A stretch of DNA of 64,000 bases from Microlunatus flavus (GCF_900110855.1 NZ_FOFA01000008.1:1-64000); one strand, 5' to 3'; shown: positions 25,663 to 34,973, counted from the first letter of the stretch. Program-made: numbers and translations. The notes: generated from the letters alone by a model not told the origin.

Positions 25663-26727
25663 TCAGGCGTACGAGCCCTCCAGCACGACCCGCGCGTCGT
25701 CCGGGCCCGTCGACCCCTCCACCGCACCGCAGACCCACGCGCGCAGCCCGCGACCGGCGAGCAGCGCGATCGCGGCGTCCACGCCGGCGGCGGGGAGGAC
25801 GGCGACCATGCCGACGCCGAGGTTCAGGGTGGCCTCGAGGTCGCGCTCGCTGACGTCCCCGAGCTCGCGGACCAGCCCGAAGACGGGGGCCGGCGACCAG
25901 GTGCTGCGGTCGATCCGCACCGTGCACGAGGACGGGACGACCCGGGCCAGGTTGTTCGCGAGGCCGCCGCCGGTGACGTGGCTCATCGCGTGCACCTCGA
26001 CGGCCTCGATCAGCGCGAGGCAGTCGCGGGAGTAGATGCGGGTGGGGACGAGCAGCTCCTCGCCGACCGTCCGGCCGAGCTCGGCGACGTGGCGGTCGTA
26101 GGACCAGCCCGCCTCGCGCAGCACGTGGCGCACGAGCGAGTAGCCGTTCGAGTGCAGGCCCGAGGACTCCATGGCCAGCACGACGTCACTGGGCTGCACG
26201 CGGTCCGCACCGAGGATGCGGTCGCGCTCGACCACGCCGGTGGCCGCGCCGGCCACGTCGTACTCGTCGGGCGCCAGCAGCCCCGGGTGCTCGGCCGTCT
26301 CGCCGCCGAGCAGCGCGCAGCCGGCCTCGGCGCACGCCTCGGCGATCCCCTTGACGATGGCGGCGATCCGCTCGGGAACGACCTTGCCGCACGCCACGTA
26401 GTCGGTCATGAAGAGCGGCTCGGCCCCGCAGACCACGAGGTCGTCGACCACCATCCCGACGAGGTCGAAGCCGATGGTGTCGTGCACGCCGAGGGCCTGG
26501 GCCACGGCGACCTTGGTGCCGACCCCGTCGGTCGAGGTGGCGAGCACCGGGTGCGCCATCCGGGCGAGCGGGGCCGCGTCGAAGAGGCCGGCGAAGCCGC
26601 CGAGACCGCTCATCACCTCGGGCCGCCGGGTCTTGGCGACCCAGGTCTTCATCAGCTCGACGGCGCGGTCGCCCGCCTCGATGTCGACGCCCGCGGCGGC
26701 GTACGCGCTGGTCGCTGGCTCGGTCAC
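25663..26727 (-). CDS. purM: Phosphoribosylformylglycinamidine cyclo-ligase (AIR synthetase)
   Basis: A 354-residue AIR synthetase, the fifth step of de novo purine synthesis, closing the imidazole ring with ATP. Diagnostic segments: YAAAGVDIEAGDRAVELMK, STDGVGTKVAVAQ (nucleotide loop), DLVGMVVDDLVVCGAEPLF, GGETAEHPG and SSGLHSNGYSLVR. GTG start at 26727, 10 bases downstream of the purF stop, so purF-purM is an operon. Cytoplasmic homodimer by family. Confidence 0.96.
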   Translation of the reverse strand: MTEPATSAYAAAGVDIEAGDRAVELMKTWVAKTRRPEVMSGLGGFAGLFDAAPLARMAHPVLATSTDGVGTKVAVAQALGVHDTIGFDLVGMVVDDLVVCGAEPLFMTDYVACGKVVPERIAAIVKGIAEACAEAGCALLGGETAEHPGLLAPDEYDVAGAATGVVERDRILGADRVQPSDVVLAMESSGLHSNGYSLVRHVLREAGWSYDRHVAELGRTVGEELLVPTRIYSRDCLALIEAVEVHAMSHVTGGGLANNLARVVPSSCTVRIDRSTWSPAPVFGLVRELGDVSERDLEATLNLGVGMVAVLPAAGVDAAIALLAGRGLRAWVCGAVEGSTGPDDARVVLEGSYA

Positions 26728-26737
26728 GCGAGTCCCC

Positions 26738-28306
26738 CTACGGCCGGTCGAGGGCGTCGGCGGCACCGACCCCGGCGACAGCGGCCTCCAGCCCGTCCAC
26801 GCCGCGGCGGCCCGCGAGGGACTCCTCCTGCCGGGCACCGTCCTCGAGGATGCTCTTGCCCAGCCGCTCGGCCAGCGGCAGCTCGACCGGGTAGACCCCG
26901 TCGAAGCAGGCCCGGCACAGCTGGTCCTTGGTCCGGTCGGTCGCCGCGACGAGACCGTCGAGGCTGACGTAGCCGAGCGAGTCGGCGCCGATCGAGCGGC
27001 AGATCTCCTCGTCGTTGAGCCCGGTGGCGATGAGCTCGGCGCGCGAGGCGAAGTCGATGCCGTAGAAGCAGGGCCACTTCACCGGCGGCGAGGAGATGCG
27101 CACGTGGACCTCGGCGGCCCCGGCCTCGCGGAGCATGCGCACGAGGGCACGCTGGGTGTTGCCGCGCACGATCGAGTCGTCGACGACGACCAGCCGCTTG
27201 CCGGCGATGACGTCGCGCAGCGGGTTGAGCTTGAGCCGGATCCCGAGCTGGCGGATCGTCTGGCTGGGCTGGATGAAGGTGCGCCCGACGTAGGAGTTCT
27301 TGACCAGGCCCTGCCCGTAGGGGATGCCCGAGGCCTCGGCGTAGCCGATCGCCGCCGGCGTGCCCGACTCCGGCACCGGGATGACCAGGTCGGCGTCGGC
27401 GGGGTGCTCGTGGGCCAGGGTGCGGCCCACCTCGACCCGGACCGAGTGCAGCCGCTTGCCGCTGATGAGCGTGTCGGGCCGCGCCAGGTAGACGTACTCG
27501 AAGAGGCAGCCCTTGGGGTCGGGCGTCGCGAAGCTGCGGGTGCGCAGGCCGTTCTCGTCGATGCTGACCAGCTCGCCCGGCGCGATCTCGCGCACGAACG
27601 ACGCGCCCACGATGTCGAGGGCGGCGGTCTCGCTCGCGACGACCCAGCCGGTCTCGAGCCGGCCGAGCACGAGCGGGCGGATGCCCTGCGGGTCACGGGC
27701 GGCGTACAGGGTCTGGTCGTCCATGAACACCAGGCAGAAGGCGCCGCGCAGCCGCGGCAGCACCTCCATGGCCGCCTCCTCGGTGCTCGAGCCCGGGAAG
27801 GTGGCCATCAGCGCGGTGATGAGCGCGGTGTCGGTCGTCGCCTCGTGCAGCAGCGAGCCGGGGACGAGCGAGTCGTCGCTGTCCCGCTCGGCCAGCCAGG
27901 CCTGCAGCTCGAGGGTGTTGGTGAGGTTGCCGTTGTGGCCGAGCGAGAGGCCGCCGGTCGCCGTGCTGCGGAACGTGGGCTGCGCGTTCTGCCAGACGCT
28001 GGCGCCGGTGGTCGAGTAGCGGCAGTGCCCGATCGCGAGGTGGGCGCCGCCGAGCGACTCGAGCGTGGCCTCGTTGAAGACCTGGCTCACCAGGCCCATG
28101 TCCTTGAACACCATGGTCTGGCTGCCCTTGGCGACCGCGATGCCCGCCGACTCCTGGCCGCGGTGCTGGAGCGCGTACAGCCCGAAGTAGGTGAGCTTGG
28201 CGACCTCCTCGCGGGGCGCCCACACGCCGAAGACGCCGCAGGCGTCCTGGGGTCCCCTGTCCTGGGGGTCGAGGTCGTGGTTCAGCAGGCCGTCTCCACC
28301 AGGCAC
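26738..28306 (-). CDS. purF: Amidophosphoribosyltransferase
   Basis: A 522-residue enzyme of the first committed purine step: PRPP plus glutamine gives phosphoribosylamine. A short propeptide ends before Cys23 (DACGVFG), the N-terminal nucleophile of the glutaminase domain, and the C-terminal phosphoribosyltransferase domain has VVVDDSIVRGNT, the PRPP loop. Four cysteines suitable for an Fe-S cluster (CLF, CFYGIDF, CRACFDG) suggest the Bacillus-type enzyme. GTG start six bases after a TACGAT box; upstream of purM. Confidence 0.96.
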   Translation of the reverse strand: MPGGDGLLNHDLDPQDRGPQDACGVFGVWAPREEVAKLTYFGLYALQHRGQESAGIAVAKGSQTMVFKDMGLVSQVFNEATLESLGGAHLAIGHCRYSTTGASVWQNAQPTFRSTATGGLSLGHNGNLTNTLELQAWLAERDSDDSLVPGSLLHEATTDTALITALMATFPGSSTEEAAMEVLPRLRGAFCLVFMDDQTLYAARDPQGIRPLVLGRLETGWVVASETAALDIVGASFVREIAPGELVSIDENGLRTRSFATPDPKGCLFEYVYLARPDTLISGKRLHSVRVEVGRTLAHEHPADADLVIPVPESGTPAAIGYAEASGIPYGQGLVKNSYVGRTFIQPSQTIRQLGIRLKLNPLRDVIAGKRLVVVDDSIVRGNTQRALVRMLREAGAAEVHVRISSPPVKWPCFYGIDFASRAELIATGLNDEEICRSIGADSLGYVSLDGLVAATDRTKDQLCRACFDGVYPVELPLAERLGKSILEDGARQEESLAGRRGVDGLEAAVAGVGAADALDRP

Positions 28307-28312
28307 AGCCCC

Positions 28313-28318
28313 ATCGTA
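28313..28318 (-). promoter_or_regulatory. -10 box of purF-purM operon
   Basis: TACGAT, six bases (GGGGCT), GTG start at 28306: leaderless pattern. Confidence 0.5.
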
Positions 28319-28370
28319 ACCGGCGGGAGCCGGCTCGCCGGACGGTCGGCCGGTGCGCCACGATGCGGCG

Positions 28371-29774
28371 GTGACCCTTCGACAGGCTCAGGGTGTGGGC
28401 GGACAGCGTCAGGACGCTTACGTCCTCGAGCACGCGCACGTGTACACCGCCGACGACGAGCGGCACGAGTGGAGCGACGGGCACGTCGTCGTCCAGGACG
28501 GCGTGGTCGTCGCGGTCGGCGACGGGCCGGCCGACGCCGCGTACGAGGGGCGGCGGGTCGACGCCCGGGGCTGCCTGATCACACCCGGCTTCGTGAACAC
28601 GCACCACCACCTCTACCAGTGGGTGACCCGGGGCTTCGCGGTCGACGGCACCCTCTTCCAGTGGTTGACCACGCTCTACCCCGTGTGGTCCCACCTCGAC
28701 GAGGACACCACCCGGACCGCCGCCACCGGCGCCCTCGCCACGCTCGCGCTGACCGGGGCCACGACGACGACCGACCACCACTACGTCTTCCCGCGCGGCG
28801 GCGGGGACCTGCTGGCCGCGGAGGTCGAGGCCGCGCGGACCGTCGGGCTGCGGTTCCACCCGACGCGGGGCTCGATGGACCTCGGCCAGAGCAAGGGCGG
28901 CCTGCCGCCGGACCACGTCGTCGAGGACATCGACGCGGTCCTCGACGCCTCGGCGTCCGCGATCGACCGCTTCCACGACCCGTCGCCGGGCTCGATGCTG
29001 CGGGTGGCGCTGGCGCCCTGCTCGCCCTTCTCCGTCACCGCGGACCTGCTGAGGGCGTCGGCCGGGCTGGCCCGCGAGCGCGACGTACGGCTGCACACGC
29101 ACCTGGCCGAGACGCTCGACGAGCAGGACTACTGCCGCGAGCACTTCGGCTCCACCCCGGTCGACTACATGGAGACGCTGGGGTGGCTGGGCCCGGACGT
29201 GTGGTTCGCCCACGCCGTCCACCTCGACGACGCCTCGATCGCGACGATGGCCGCGACGGGCACGGGTGCCGCCCACTGCCCGTCGTCGAACGCCCGGCTC
29301 GGCGCCGGAATCGCCCGCGTCCGCGACCTGAGGGACGCGGACGTCCCCGTCGGCCTCGGCGTGGACGGCGCCGCCTCCAACGAGGCCGCCTCGATGTGGG
29401 AGGAGGTGCGCCACGCCGTGCTGTTCGCGCGGGCGCGCGGCGGGCCCCAGGCCCTCACCGTCCGCGACGCCGTCGACCTGGCGACGCGGGGCGGCGCGCG
29501 GGTGCTCGGGCGTCAGGCCGAGATCGGGCAGCTCGCCGTCGGGTTCCAGGGCGACCTGGCGGTGTGGGACCTGTCGTCCCTCGCCCACGTGGACGTGGCC
29601 GACCCGCTCGCCGCCCTGGTCCTCGGCAGCCAGCCGCCGCTGCGGCTGCTGCTCGTGCGCGGGGAGGCGGTCGTCGAGGACGGTGCCCTGACGACGGTCG
29701 ACGTCGAGCAGGTCGCCGCCGAGGTGGCCGCGTCGAGCCGCGCGCTGCTGCAGCGCGCCGGGGTGGTCGCGTAG
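28371..29774 (+). CDS. 8-oxoguanine deaminase / amidohydrolase
   Basis: A metal-dependent amidohydrolase of about 467 residues. The first metal motif is VNTHHHLYQW; the others are the conserved THLAET and GLGVDGAASNE with the metal-binding Asp, plus AHCPSSNARL. The block GSMDLGQSKGGLPPDH and the HHYVFPRGGGDL segment match 8-oxoguanine deaminases, which convert 8-oxoguanine to urate. The N-terminus is uncertain: GTG 28371, GTG 28395 and ATG 28353 are all in frame, and a palindromic repeat covers 28374-28394. It is divergent from purF, linking it to purine metabolism. Confidence 0.85.
   Translation: MTLRQAQGVGGQRQDAYVLEHAHVYTADDERHEWSDGHVVVQDGVVVAVGDGPADAAYEGRRVDARGCLITPGFVNTHHHLYQWVTRGFAVDGTLFQWLTTLYPVWSHLDEDTTRTAATGALATLALTGATTTTDHHYVFPRGGGDLLAAEVEAARTVGLRFHPTRGSMDLGQSKGGLPPDHVVEDIDAVLDASASAIDRFHDPSPGSMLRVALAPCSPFSVTADLLRASAGLARERDVRLHTHLAETLDEQDYCREHFGSTPVDYMETLGWLGPDVWFAHAVHLDDASIATMAATGTGAAHCPSSNARLGAGIARVRDLRDADVPVGLGVDGAASNEAASMWEEVRHAVLFARARGGPQALTVRDAVDLATRGGARVLGRQAEIGQLAVGFQGDLAVWDLSSLAHVDVADPLAALVLGSQPPLRLLLVRGEAVVEDGALTTVDVEQVAAEVAASSRALLQRAGVVA
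28374..28394. repeat. Palindromic interspersed repeat at the start of the deaminase gene
   Basis: ACCCT-TCGACAGGCTC-AGGGT, a hairpin-type element whose core CCTTCGACAGGCTCAGG I recall as a dispersed repeat in many high-GC genomes. Only this copy was found in the window. It overlaps possible start codons of the deaminase. Confidence 0.6.
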
Positions 29775-29787
29775 GGACGCGTGGCGA

Positions 29788-31287
29788 TCAGCTGCCGCGC
29801 TTCTCGCGCCAGGCGCGCTCGAAGGGCAGACGCCAGGCGTGCGGGGCGATGAGCTGGTGGATCGCGTTCGGCCCCCAGGAACCGGCCGCGTACGGCTTGA
29901 CCGGCGGCGGGTTGCGCAGCAGCGGCTCGGAACGTTCCCAGAGCGACTCGATGCCCTCGGCCGTCGTGAACAGCGTGTGGTCGTCGCGCATCGCGTCGAG
30001 GATCAGCCGCTCGTACGCCTCGAGGACGTCGCCGGCCTGGTCGGTCTCCTGCGTGGAGAACTGCATGCTCAGCTTGTCGAGCTTCATGCCCGGGCCGGGC
30101 CGCTTGCCGTAGAAGGACAGCGACACCTTGGACTCGTCGGCCAGGTCGAAGGTCAGGTGGTCCGGGCCCGAGGCCCCCACGCCGGACCCCTGCGGGAACA
30201 TCGACTTGGGCGCCTCCTTGAAGGCGACCGAGATGATGCGCTGGCCCTCGGCCATCCGCTTGCCGGTGCGGCAGTAGAAGGGCACGCCCGCCCAGCGCCA
30301 GTTGTCGATGCCGGCCTTGAGCGCGATGAACGTCTCGGTGTCGGAGTCGCGGGCGACGCCGTCCTCCTGGCGGTAGCCCTGGTACTGCCCGCGCACGACC
30401 TGGTTGGGGTCGAGCGGCAGCATCGAGCGGAAGACCTTGTTCTTCTCCTCGCTGATGGCCCGGGGCTCCAGCGCCGTCGGCGGCTCCATCGCGACGAAGG
30501 CCAGCACCTGAAACAGGTGCGTCACCACCATGTCCTTGTACGCGCCCGTCACCTCGTAGAAGGAGGCGCGGCGGTCCAGCCCGAGGGTCTCGGGGATGTC
30601 GATCTGGATGTGGTCGATGAAGTTGCGGTTCCAGATCGGCTCGAAGAGGCCGTTGGCGAAGCGGAACGCGAGGATGTTCTGCGCCGCCTCCTTGCCGAGG
30701 AAGTGGTCGATCCGGAAGATCTGACGCTCGCGGAACGTCTCGTGGACCTGGTCGTTCAGCGTGATCGCGCTTTGCAGGTCGGTGCCGAACGGCTTCTCCA
30801 TGACCACGCGGGAACGCTCGACGAGGTTCGCGTCGCGCAGCATCTGGATGACCGCGGGCGCCGCGACCGGCGGCACGCTCATGTAGTGGAGCCGGCCGAC
30901 CTCCCCGCCGAGCTTCTCCTCGGCGAGCTTGGCGGCGTCGCGCAGCCCGTCGGCGCCCAGGCTCTGCGGGACGTAGGTGAGGCGCTGGGCGAACATGTCC
31001 CACTGCGCCGCCGTCAGGGGGTGGTGCGTGAACTCGTTGACCGCCTGCTTGGCGAAGGCGCGGAACTCCTCCTCGCTCATGTCCTCCAGCGAGGTCCCGA
31101 TGACCTGGATGTCCGGGGCCAGCGCGGACAGCGCGAGGTGCGCGAGACCGGGCAGCAGCTTGCGCCGCGACAGGTCGCCGGTCGCGCCGAAGAGGATGAT
31201 CACGTGCGGCGAGATCGCCTCCATCCCGTTGCGCGTCGCGCGCGCACCGATCGCGGGATAGGCGATGGTCTGGGCCTCGAGTGTCAC
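29788..31287 (-). CDS. zwf: Glucose-6-phosphate 1-dehydrogenase
   Basis: A 499-residue G6PDH, entry to the oxidative pentose phosphate pathway and a source of NADPH. The dinucleotide loop GATGDLS lies at 34-40, EKPFG at 164-168, and the substrate/active-site motif RIDHFLGKE at 192-200 with the catalytic His nearby. The frame is open far upstream, but the gene starts at GTG 31287 where homology begins. Unlike many actinobacteria, it is not beside tkt-tal-opcA; it may be an additional copy. It ends 13 bases from the convergent deaminase. Confidence 0.95.
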   Translation of the reverse strand: MTLEAQTIAYPAIGARATRNGMEAISPHVIILFGATGDLSRRKLLPGLAHLALSALAPDIQVIGTSLEDMSEEEFRAFAKQAVNEFTHHPLTAAQWDMFAQRLTYVPQSLGADGLRDAAKLAEEKLGGEVGRLHYMSVPPVAAPAVIQMLRDANLVERSRVVMEKPFGTDLQSAITLNDQVHETFRERQIFRIDHFLGKEAAQNILAFRFANGLFEPIWNRNFIDHIQIDIPETLGLDRRASFYEVTGAYKDMVVTHLFQVLAFVAMEPPTALEPRAISEEKNKVFRSMLPLDPNQVVRGQYQGYRQEDGVARDSDTETFIALKAGIDNWRWAGVPFYCRTGKRMAEGQRIISVAFKEAPKSMFPQGSGVGASGPDHLTFDLADESKVSLSFYGKRPGPGMKLDKLSMQFSTQETDQAGDVLEAYERLILDAMRDDHTLFTTAEGIESLWERSEPLLRNPPPVKPYAAGSWGPNAIHQLIAPHAWRLPFERAWREKRGS

Positions 31288-31469
31288 GACGTGATGTTCC
31301 CACCGTCCTTGCGCGCGAAACAAGGACGGGGGTGCTCCGACGGGCGGCTGACGCACGATCGTCACGCGCCGTTCGCCCGCCACACGCCATCCGCCCCGCT
31401 CGTCGCCCGACGAGCCGGGTCCTCGTACAGGGTTCACCCTCCCGCCTCCCGCCTGCGCCCGGCCAGCCC

Positions 31470-31475
31470 TAGAGT
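31470..31475 (+). promoter_or_regulatory. -10 box upstream of Gfo/Idh/MocA pair
   Basis: TAGAGT about 37 bases before the GTG at 31513, followed by a leader with GAGGAG as ribosome binding site. Confidence 0.45.
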
Positions 31476-31512
31476 TTGTCGTGACAAAGCAGTCCGAAGC
31501 TGAGGAGCGGTC

Positions 31513-32511
31513 GTGGTCGTACGGGTCGGAGTCGTCGGGGCGGGGATCATGGGCGCGGACCACGCGCGCACGGTGCAGCGGTTCGTGTCGGGCGCGGAGG
31601 TGACGCTGCTGGCCGACCCGGACCTGGCCCGGGCCACGGCCGCGGCGGACGCCGTCGGCTGCCGGGCGGTCGACGACCCGTTCGCCCTCGTGGCGGCGGG
31701 CGAGGTGGACGCGGTCGTCGTGGCATCGCCGGACGCCACGCACCCCGCTCTGGTCCGCGCGTGCGTCGAGGCCGGCAAGCCGGTCCTGTGCGAGAAGCCG
31801 CTCTCCCCCACCCTCGACGACTCGGCCGCCCTCGTGCGCGACCTCGGTGAGCGGACGTCGCTGGTCTCGCTCGGCTTCATGCGCCGGTTCGACCCGGGCT
31901 ACACCGACCTCCGCGCGACCCTCGCCGCCGGCGCGATCGGCACGCCGGTCACCGTGCACAGCACCGGCCGCGGCGTCTCCTCCGGTCCGGGGGCGACGTC
32001 GGAGTCGGCCGTGACGAACTCCGCCGTCCACGACCTCGACATCGTCGCGTGGCTCCTCGGCTCGCCGATCGTGGAGGTGAGCTGGAACGCCCCGCGCCGC
32101 ACCGCGGCGGCCGACTTCGCCGACCCGCAGCTGATCCTGCTGCGCACCGAGGACGGCGTGCTCTCGACCGTCGACCTGTTCCTCAACGCGCGCTACGGCT
32201 ACGACGTGCGCTGCGAGGTCGTCGGCGAGAACGGCACGGCGAGCCTGCGCGAGCCGGCCCGGCTCGAGGTCGACTCGAGCCTGACCCGCGGGCTGGCGTA
32301 CGCCGCCGACTGGCGGCCGCGCTTCGCCGACGCCTACCGGCTCGAGCTCCAGGCGTGGGTCGACGGCCTCGGCGGCGGCGACACCGGCCCGCTGGCCACC
32401 GCGTACGACGGCCTGGTCGCGAGCGCCGTCGCCGACGCCGTGATCACGTCCATGCACGGCGACGGGGCCTGGACCCGCGTCGAGGTGCCTGCGGTCGGCG
32501 GGGCCTCGTGA
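31513..32511 (+). CDS. Gfo/Idh/MocA-family oxidoreductase (inositol-dehydrogenase-like)
   Basis: A 332-residue NAD(P)-dependent sugar or polyol dehydrogenase. N-terminal Rossmann motif GVVGAGIMGADHA (6-18), the catalytic-region CEKPLSPT, and the AVHDLDIVAWLLGSP segment with the substrate His/Asp typical of inositol 2-dehydrogenase-like enzymes. GTG start with GAGGAG upstream. Its stop overlaps the start of the next gene (GTGA), a second member of the same family: the two form an operon divergent from zwf. Confidence 0.9.
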   Translation: MVVRVGVVGAGIMGADHARTVQRFVSGAEVTLLADPDLARATAAADAVGCRAVDDPFALVAAGEVDAVVVASPDATHPALVRACVEAGKPVLCEKPLSPTLDDSAALVRDLGERTSLVSLGFMRRFDPGYTDLRATLAAGAIGTPVTVHSTGRGVSSGPGATSESAVTNSAVHDLDIVAWLLGSPIVEVSWNAPRRTAAADFADPQLILLRTEDGVLSTVDLFLNARYGYDVRCEVVGENGTASLREPARLEVDSSLTRGLAYAADWRPRFADAYRLELQAWVDGLGGGDTGPLATAYDGLVASAVADAVITSMHGDGAWTRVEVPAVGGAS

Positions 32512-33548
32512 CGCGCCTCGCCGACCTGGCCGGGCTGCCCGCCTCCCGGGTGCCCGACCCGCGCGAGGCGCCCGCGCTGCGCTGGGGCGTGGTCGGCACG
32601 GGCTGGATCGCGGAACGGTTCGTCGCCGCGCTCCAGCGGCTCACCGCGCAGCGGGTCGTCGCCGTCGGGAGCCGGTCCACGGAGTCCGCGCGGGAGTTCG
32701 CCGGACGGTTCGGGATCGCGCACGCGCACGGTTCGTACGAGGCGCTCGTCGGGGACCCGGAGGTGGACGTCGTCTACGTCGCCACCCCGCACAACTTCCA
32801 CCGACCCCACGCGCTGCTCGCCCTCGAGGCCGGCAAGCACGTCCTCGTGGAGAAGCCGGTCGCCCTGAACGCGGCCGAGGCCCAGGAGATCGCCAACGTG
32901 GCGGCGGCGCGCGGGCTGTTCTGCGCGGAGGCGCTGTGGTCGCTCTTCACCCCCAAGCTCGACGTCGTGCGGCAGGTGCTCGACGCCGGTCTGCTCGGTG
33001 ACATCACGGCGGTCGTTGCCGACAACGGCGAGTGGTTCGACGCCGAGCACCGGATCCAGCGCCACGACCTGGCGGGCGGGCCGCTGCTCGACCTGGGCAC
33101 GTACCCGTTCTCGTTCGCGCACTGGGTCCTCGGCACGCCCGACGAGGTCGTCGCGCGCGGCACGGACGCGCCGAGCGGCGTGAACGGCCAGATCGCCACG
33201 CTGCTCGCGTGGGGCGAGAACGCCCGCGGCGTGGTGCACACGACGATCCTCGCGAACACCCCGGTGTCGTTCGTGGTCGCCGGCTCCGAGGCCACGCTCA
33301 CGATCCCCGGCGTCTTCTACCGGCCCGGGCCGTTCTCGGTCGTGGGCACGGACGGCAGGCACCTGGCGTACGACGAACCGCCCATCGCGTACGACGCGCT
33401 CGCCTACCAGGCCGCCGAGGTGGCCCGTCGGGTAACGGCCGGCGAGACCTCCACGCCGGTCCGCCCGATGGCTGACTCGATCGCGACCATGGCGCTCATG
33501 GACGAGGTCCGTCGCCAGATCGGCCAGGTCTGGGAAGCCGAGCGCTGA
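32508..33548 (+). CDS. Gfo/Idh/MocA-family oxidoreductase
   Basis: A 346-residue paralogue class protein, closer to the trans-1,2-dihydrobenzene-diol dehydrogenase/glucose-fructose oxidoreductase side: WGVVGTGWIAERF, VEKPVALNAAEAQ, GGPLLDLGTYPFSFAHWVLG (lysine and tyrosine/histidine catalytic region). GTG start overlaps the preceding stop by four bases. The pair may act in sequence on the same sugar. A perfect 20-bp hairpin follows 12 bases after the stop. Confidence 0.9.
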   Translation: MTRLADLAGLPASRVPDPREAPALRWGVVGTGWIAERFVAALQRLTAQRVVAVGSRSTESAREFAGRFGIAHAHGSYEALVGDPEVDVVYVATPHNFHRPHALLALEAGKHVLVEKPVALNAAEAQEIANVAAARGLFCAEALWSLFTPKLDVVRQVLDAGLLGDITAVVADNGEWFDAEHRIQRHDLAGGPLLDLGTYPFSFAHWVLGTPDEVVARGTDAPSGVNGQIATLLAWGENARGVVHTTILANTPVSFVVAGSEATLTIPGVFYRPGPFSVVGTDGRHLAYDEPPIAYDALAYQAAEVARRVTAGETSTPVRPMADSIATMALMDEVRRQIGQVWEAER

Positions 33549-33559
33549 CGTGCGCGACG

Positions 33560-33603
33560 TCGGTGCGGATCGTGCCGCGTAGTCGCGGCACGATCCGCAC
33601 CGA
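33560..33603. terminator. Perfect 20-bp hairpin, bidirectional terminator
   Basis: Arms TCGGTGCGGATCGTGCCGCG and its exact complement around a TAGT loop, between the convergent genes ending at 33548 (+) and 33609 (-). Confidence 0.8.
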
Positions 33604-33608
33604 TCTCG

Positions 33609-34949
33609 TCAGGAGCCCGTCGTCAGCGCGCCGAACCGCTCGAGCATCAGGGCCTCCGCCACGCACGCCCGCTCGAGGTCGCCGAGGTGGACCGACTCGT
33701 TCGTGCTGTGGGGGCGGCTGTCGGGGTCGTCCACCGCGGTCACGAGGATCGTCGCGCCCGGGAACGCCTTCTGGAAGGCGGCGACCATCGGGATGCTGCC
33801 GCCCTGGCCGGTGAAAACCGGGTCGCTCGCCCACGCCTCGCGGAACGCGGCCTGCGCCGCCTCGGCGTACGGGCCCTCGAACGGGATGCGCGCCGGCTGG
33901 CCGCTGTCGCCGCGCTCGACCTCGACGTGCGCGCCCCAGGGCGCGTGCTCGCGCAGGTGGCGGGCGAGGTGCTCGAGCGCCCGTTCTGCGTCGTCGCCGG
34001 GCGCGACGCGCAGGCTGATCTTGGCGCGCGCGGCGGGGATGAGCGTGTTCGACGCCTGCGCCAGGCGCGTCGTGTCGAGCGCGATGACGGCGAGGGCGGG
34101 CTTGCACCAGAGCCGCTCGACGAGCGAACCGGTGCCGATCCACTCGACCCCGTCGAGCATGCTCGCCTCCCGGCGCAGGCGGTCCTCCGGGTACGCCAGG
34201 TCCGGCGGCGTCGTCGTGGCGAGGCCCTCGACGGCGACGTCACCGTTCTCGTCGTGGAGCGTGGCGAGCAGCCGGCAGAGCGAGGTCAGGGCGTCGGGGA
34301 CCGGGCCGCCGAAGCTGCCGCTGTGCACGCCGTGGTGCAGCGTCGAGAGCGTGACGACGCAGTCGGTCACCCCGCGCAGCGTCGTGGTGAAGGCCGGGGT
34401 CCCGACCTCCCAGTTGGCCGAGTCGCAGATGACGAAGACGTCGGCCGCGAGCGCCTCGCGCTCCTGGGCGAGCAGGCGCTCGAGCGTGGGCGACCCGACC
34501 TCCTCCTCGCCCTCGACGAACACCGTCACGCCGACCGGCGGTCGCCCGTCGAACGCGCGCAGCGCGGCAAGGTGCACGGCGAACCCGCCCTTGTCGTCGG
34601 CGCTCCCGCGGCCGAAGAGCCGCCCGTCCACCGATGTGGCGGCGAAGGGTTCCGTATCCCAGCCGCCGGGCTCGCCCTCGGGCTGGACGTCGTGGTGGGC
34701 GTAGAGGCAGACCGTCGGCCGACCGTCCGGCGCCGGGTAGCGGCCGATGACCGCCGGCGCGCCACCGGCGTCGACGATCCGGACGTCGGGGCACCGCGCG
34801 TCGCGGAGCAGCTGCGCCACAGTCTCGGCGCTACGCCGGACCTCGCCGGCACGCGCGGGGTCGGCGCTCACCGACTCGATCGAGATCAGGTGCTCCAGGT
34901 CGGCGAGGACCTGCGGCTGCTGGCGGCGGACGGTGGCGGCGAGATTCAC
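33609..34949 (-). CDS. M20-family dipeptidase / metallopeptidase
   Basis: A 446-residue zinc peptidase of the M20 family (PepV/CNDP-like dipeptidase). Metal ligands and catalytic residues can be seen: His85 and Asp87 in YAHHDVQP, bridging Asp118 in SADDKGG, the Glu pair in EGEEEVGSP (147-153), and His near the C-terminus (HSTNESVHLG). A dimerisation domain interrupts the catalytic domain (LSTLHHGVHSGSFGG). Cytoplasmic. GTG start six bases after TAGGCT. Confidence 0.93.
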   Translation of the reverse strand: MNLAATVRRQQPQVLADLEHLISIESVSADPARAGEVRRSAETVAQLLRDARCPDVRIVDAGGAPAVIGRYPAPDGRPTVCLYAHHDVQPEGEPGGWDTEPFAATSVDGRLFGRGSADDKGGFAVHLAALRAFDGRPPVGVTVFVEGEEEVGSPTLERLLAQEREALAADVFVICDSANWEVGTPAFTTTLRGVTDCVVTLSTLHHGVHSGSFGGPVPDALTSLCRLLATLHDENGDVAVEGLATTTPPDLAYPEDRLRREASMLDGVEWIGTGSLVERLWCKPALAVIALDTTRLAQASNTLIPAARAKISLRVAPGDDAERALEHLARHLREHAPWGAHVEVERGDSGQPARIPFEGPYAEAAQAAFREAWASDPVFTGQGGSIPMVAAFQKAFPGATILVTAVDDPDSRPHSTNESVHLGDLERACVAEALMLERFGALTTGS

Positions 34950-34955
34950 CGCGGC

Positions 34956-34961
34956 AGCCTA
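34956..34961 (-). promoter_or_regulatory. -10 box of M20 peptidase gene
   Basis: TAGGCT, six bases (GCCGCG), GTG at 34949: leaderless pattern. Confidence 0.55.
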
Positions 34962-34973
34962 GGTCGTGGGGAC

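Noticed and set aside
28307-28370. Purine riboswitch before purF
   Set aside because: The -10 box is six bases from the start codon, leaving no room for a leader on the purF side.
31288-32457. Upstream extension of the zwf frame on the minus strand
   Set aside because: It is antisense to the Gfo/Idh/MocA gene and shows only Arg/Ala/Gly-rich sequence; G6PDH similarity begins at the GTG at 31287.
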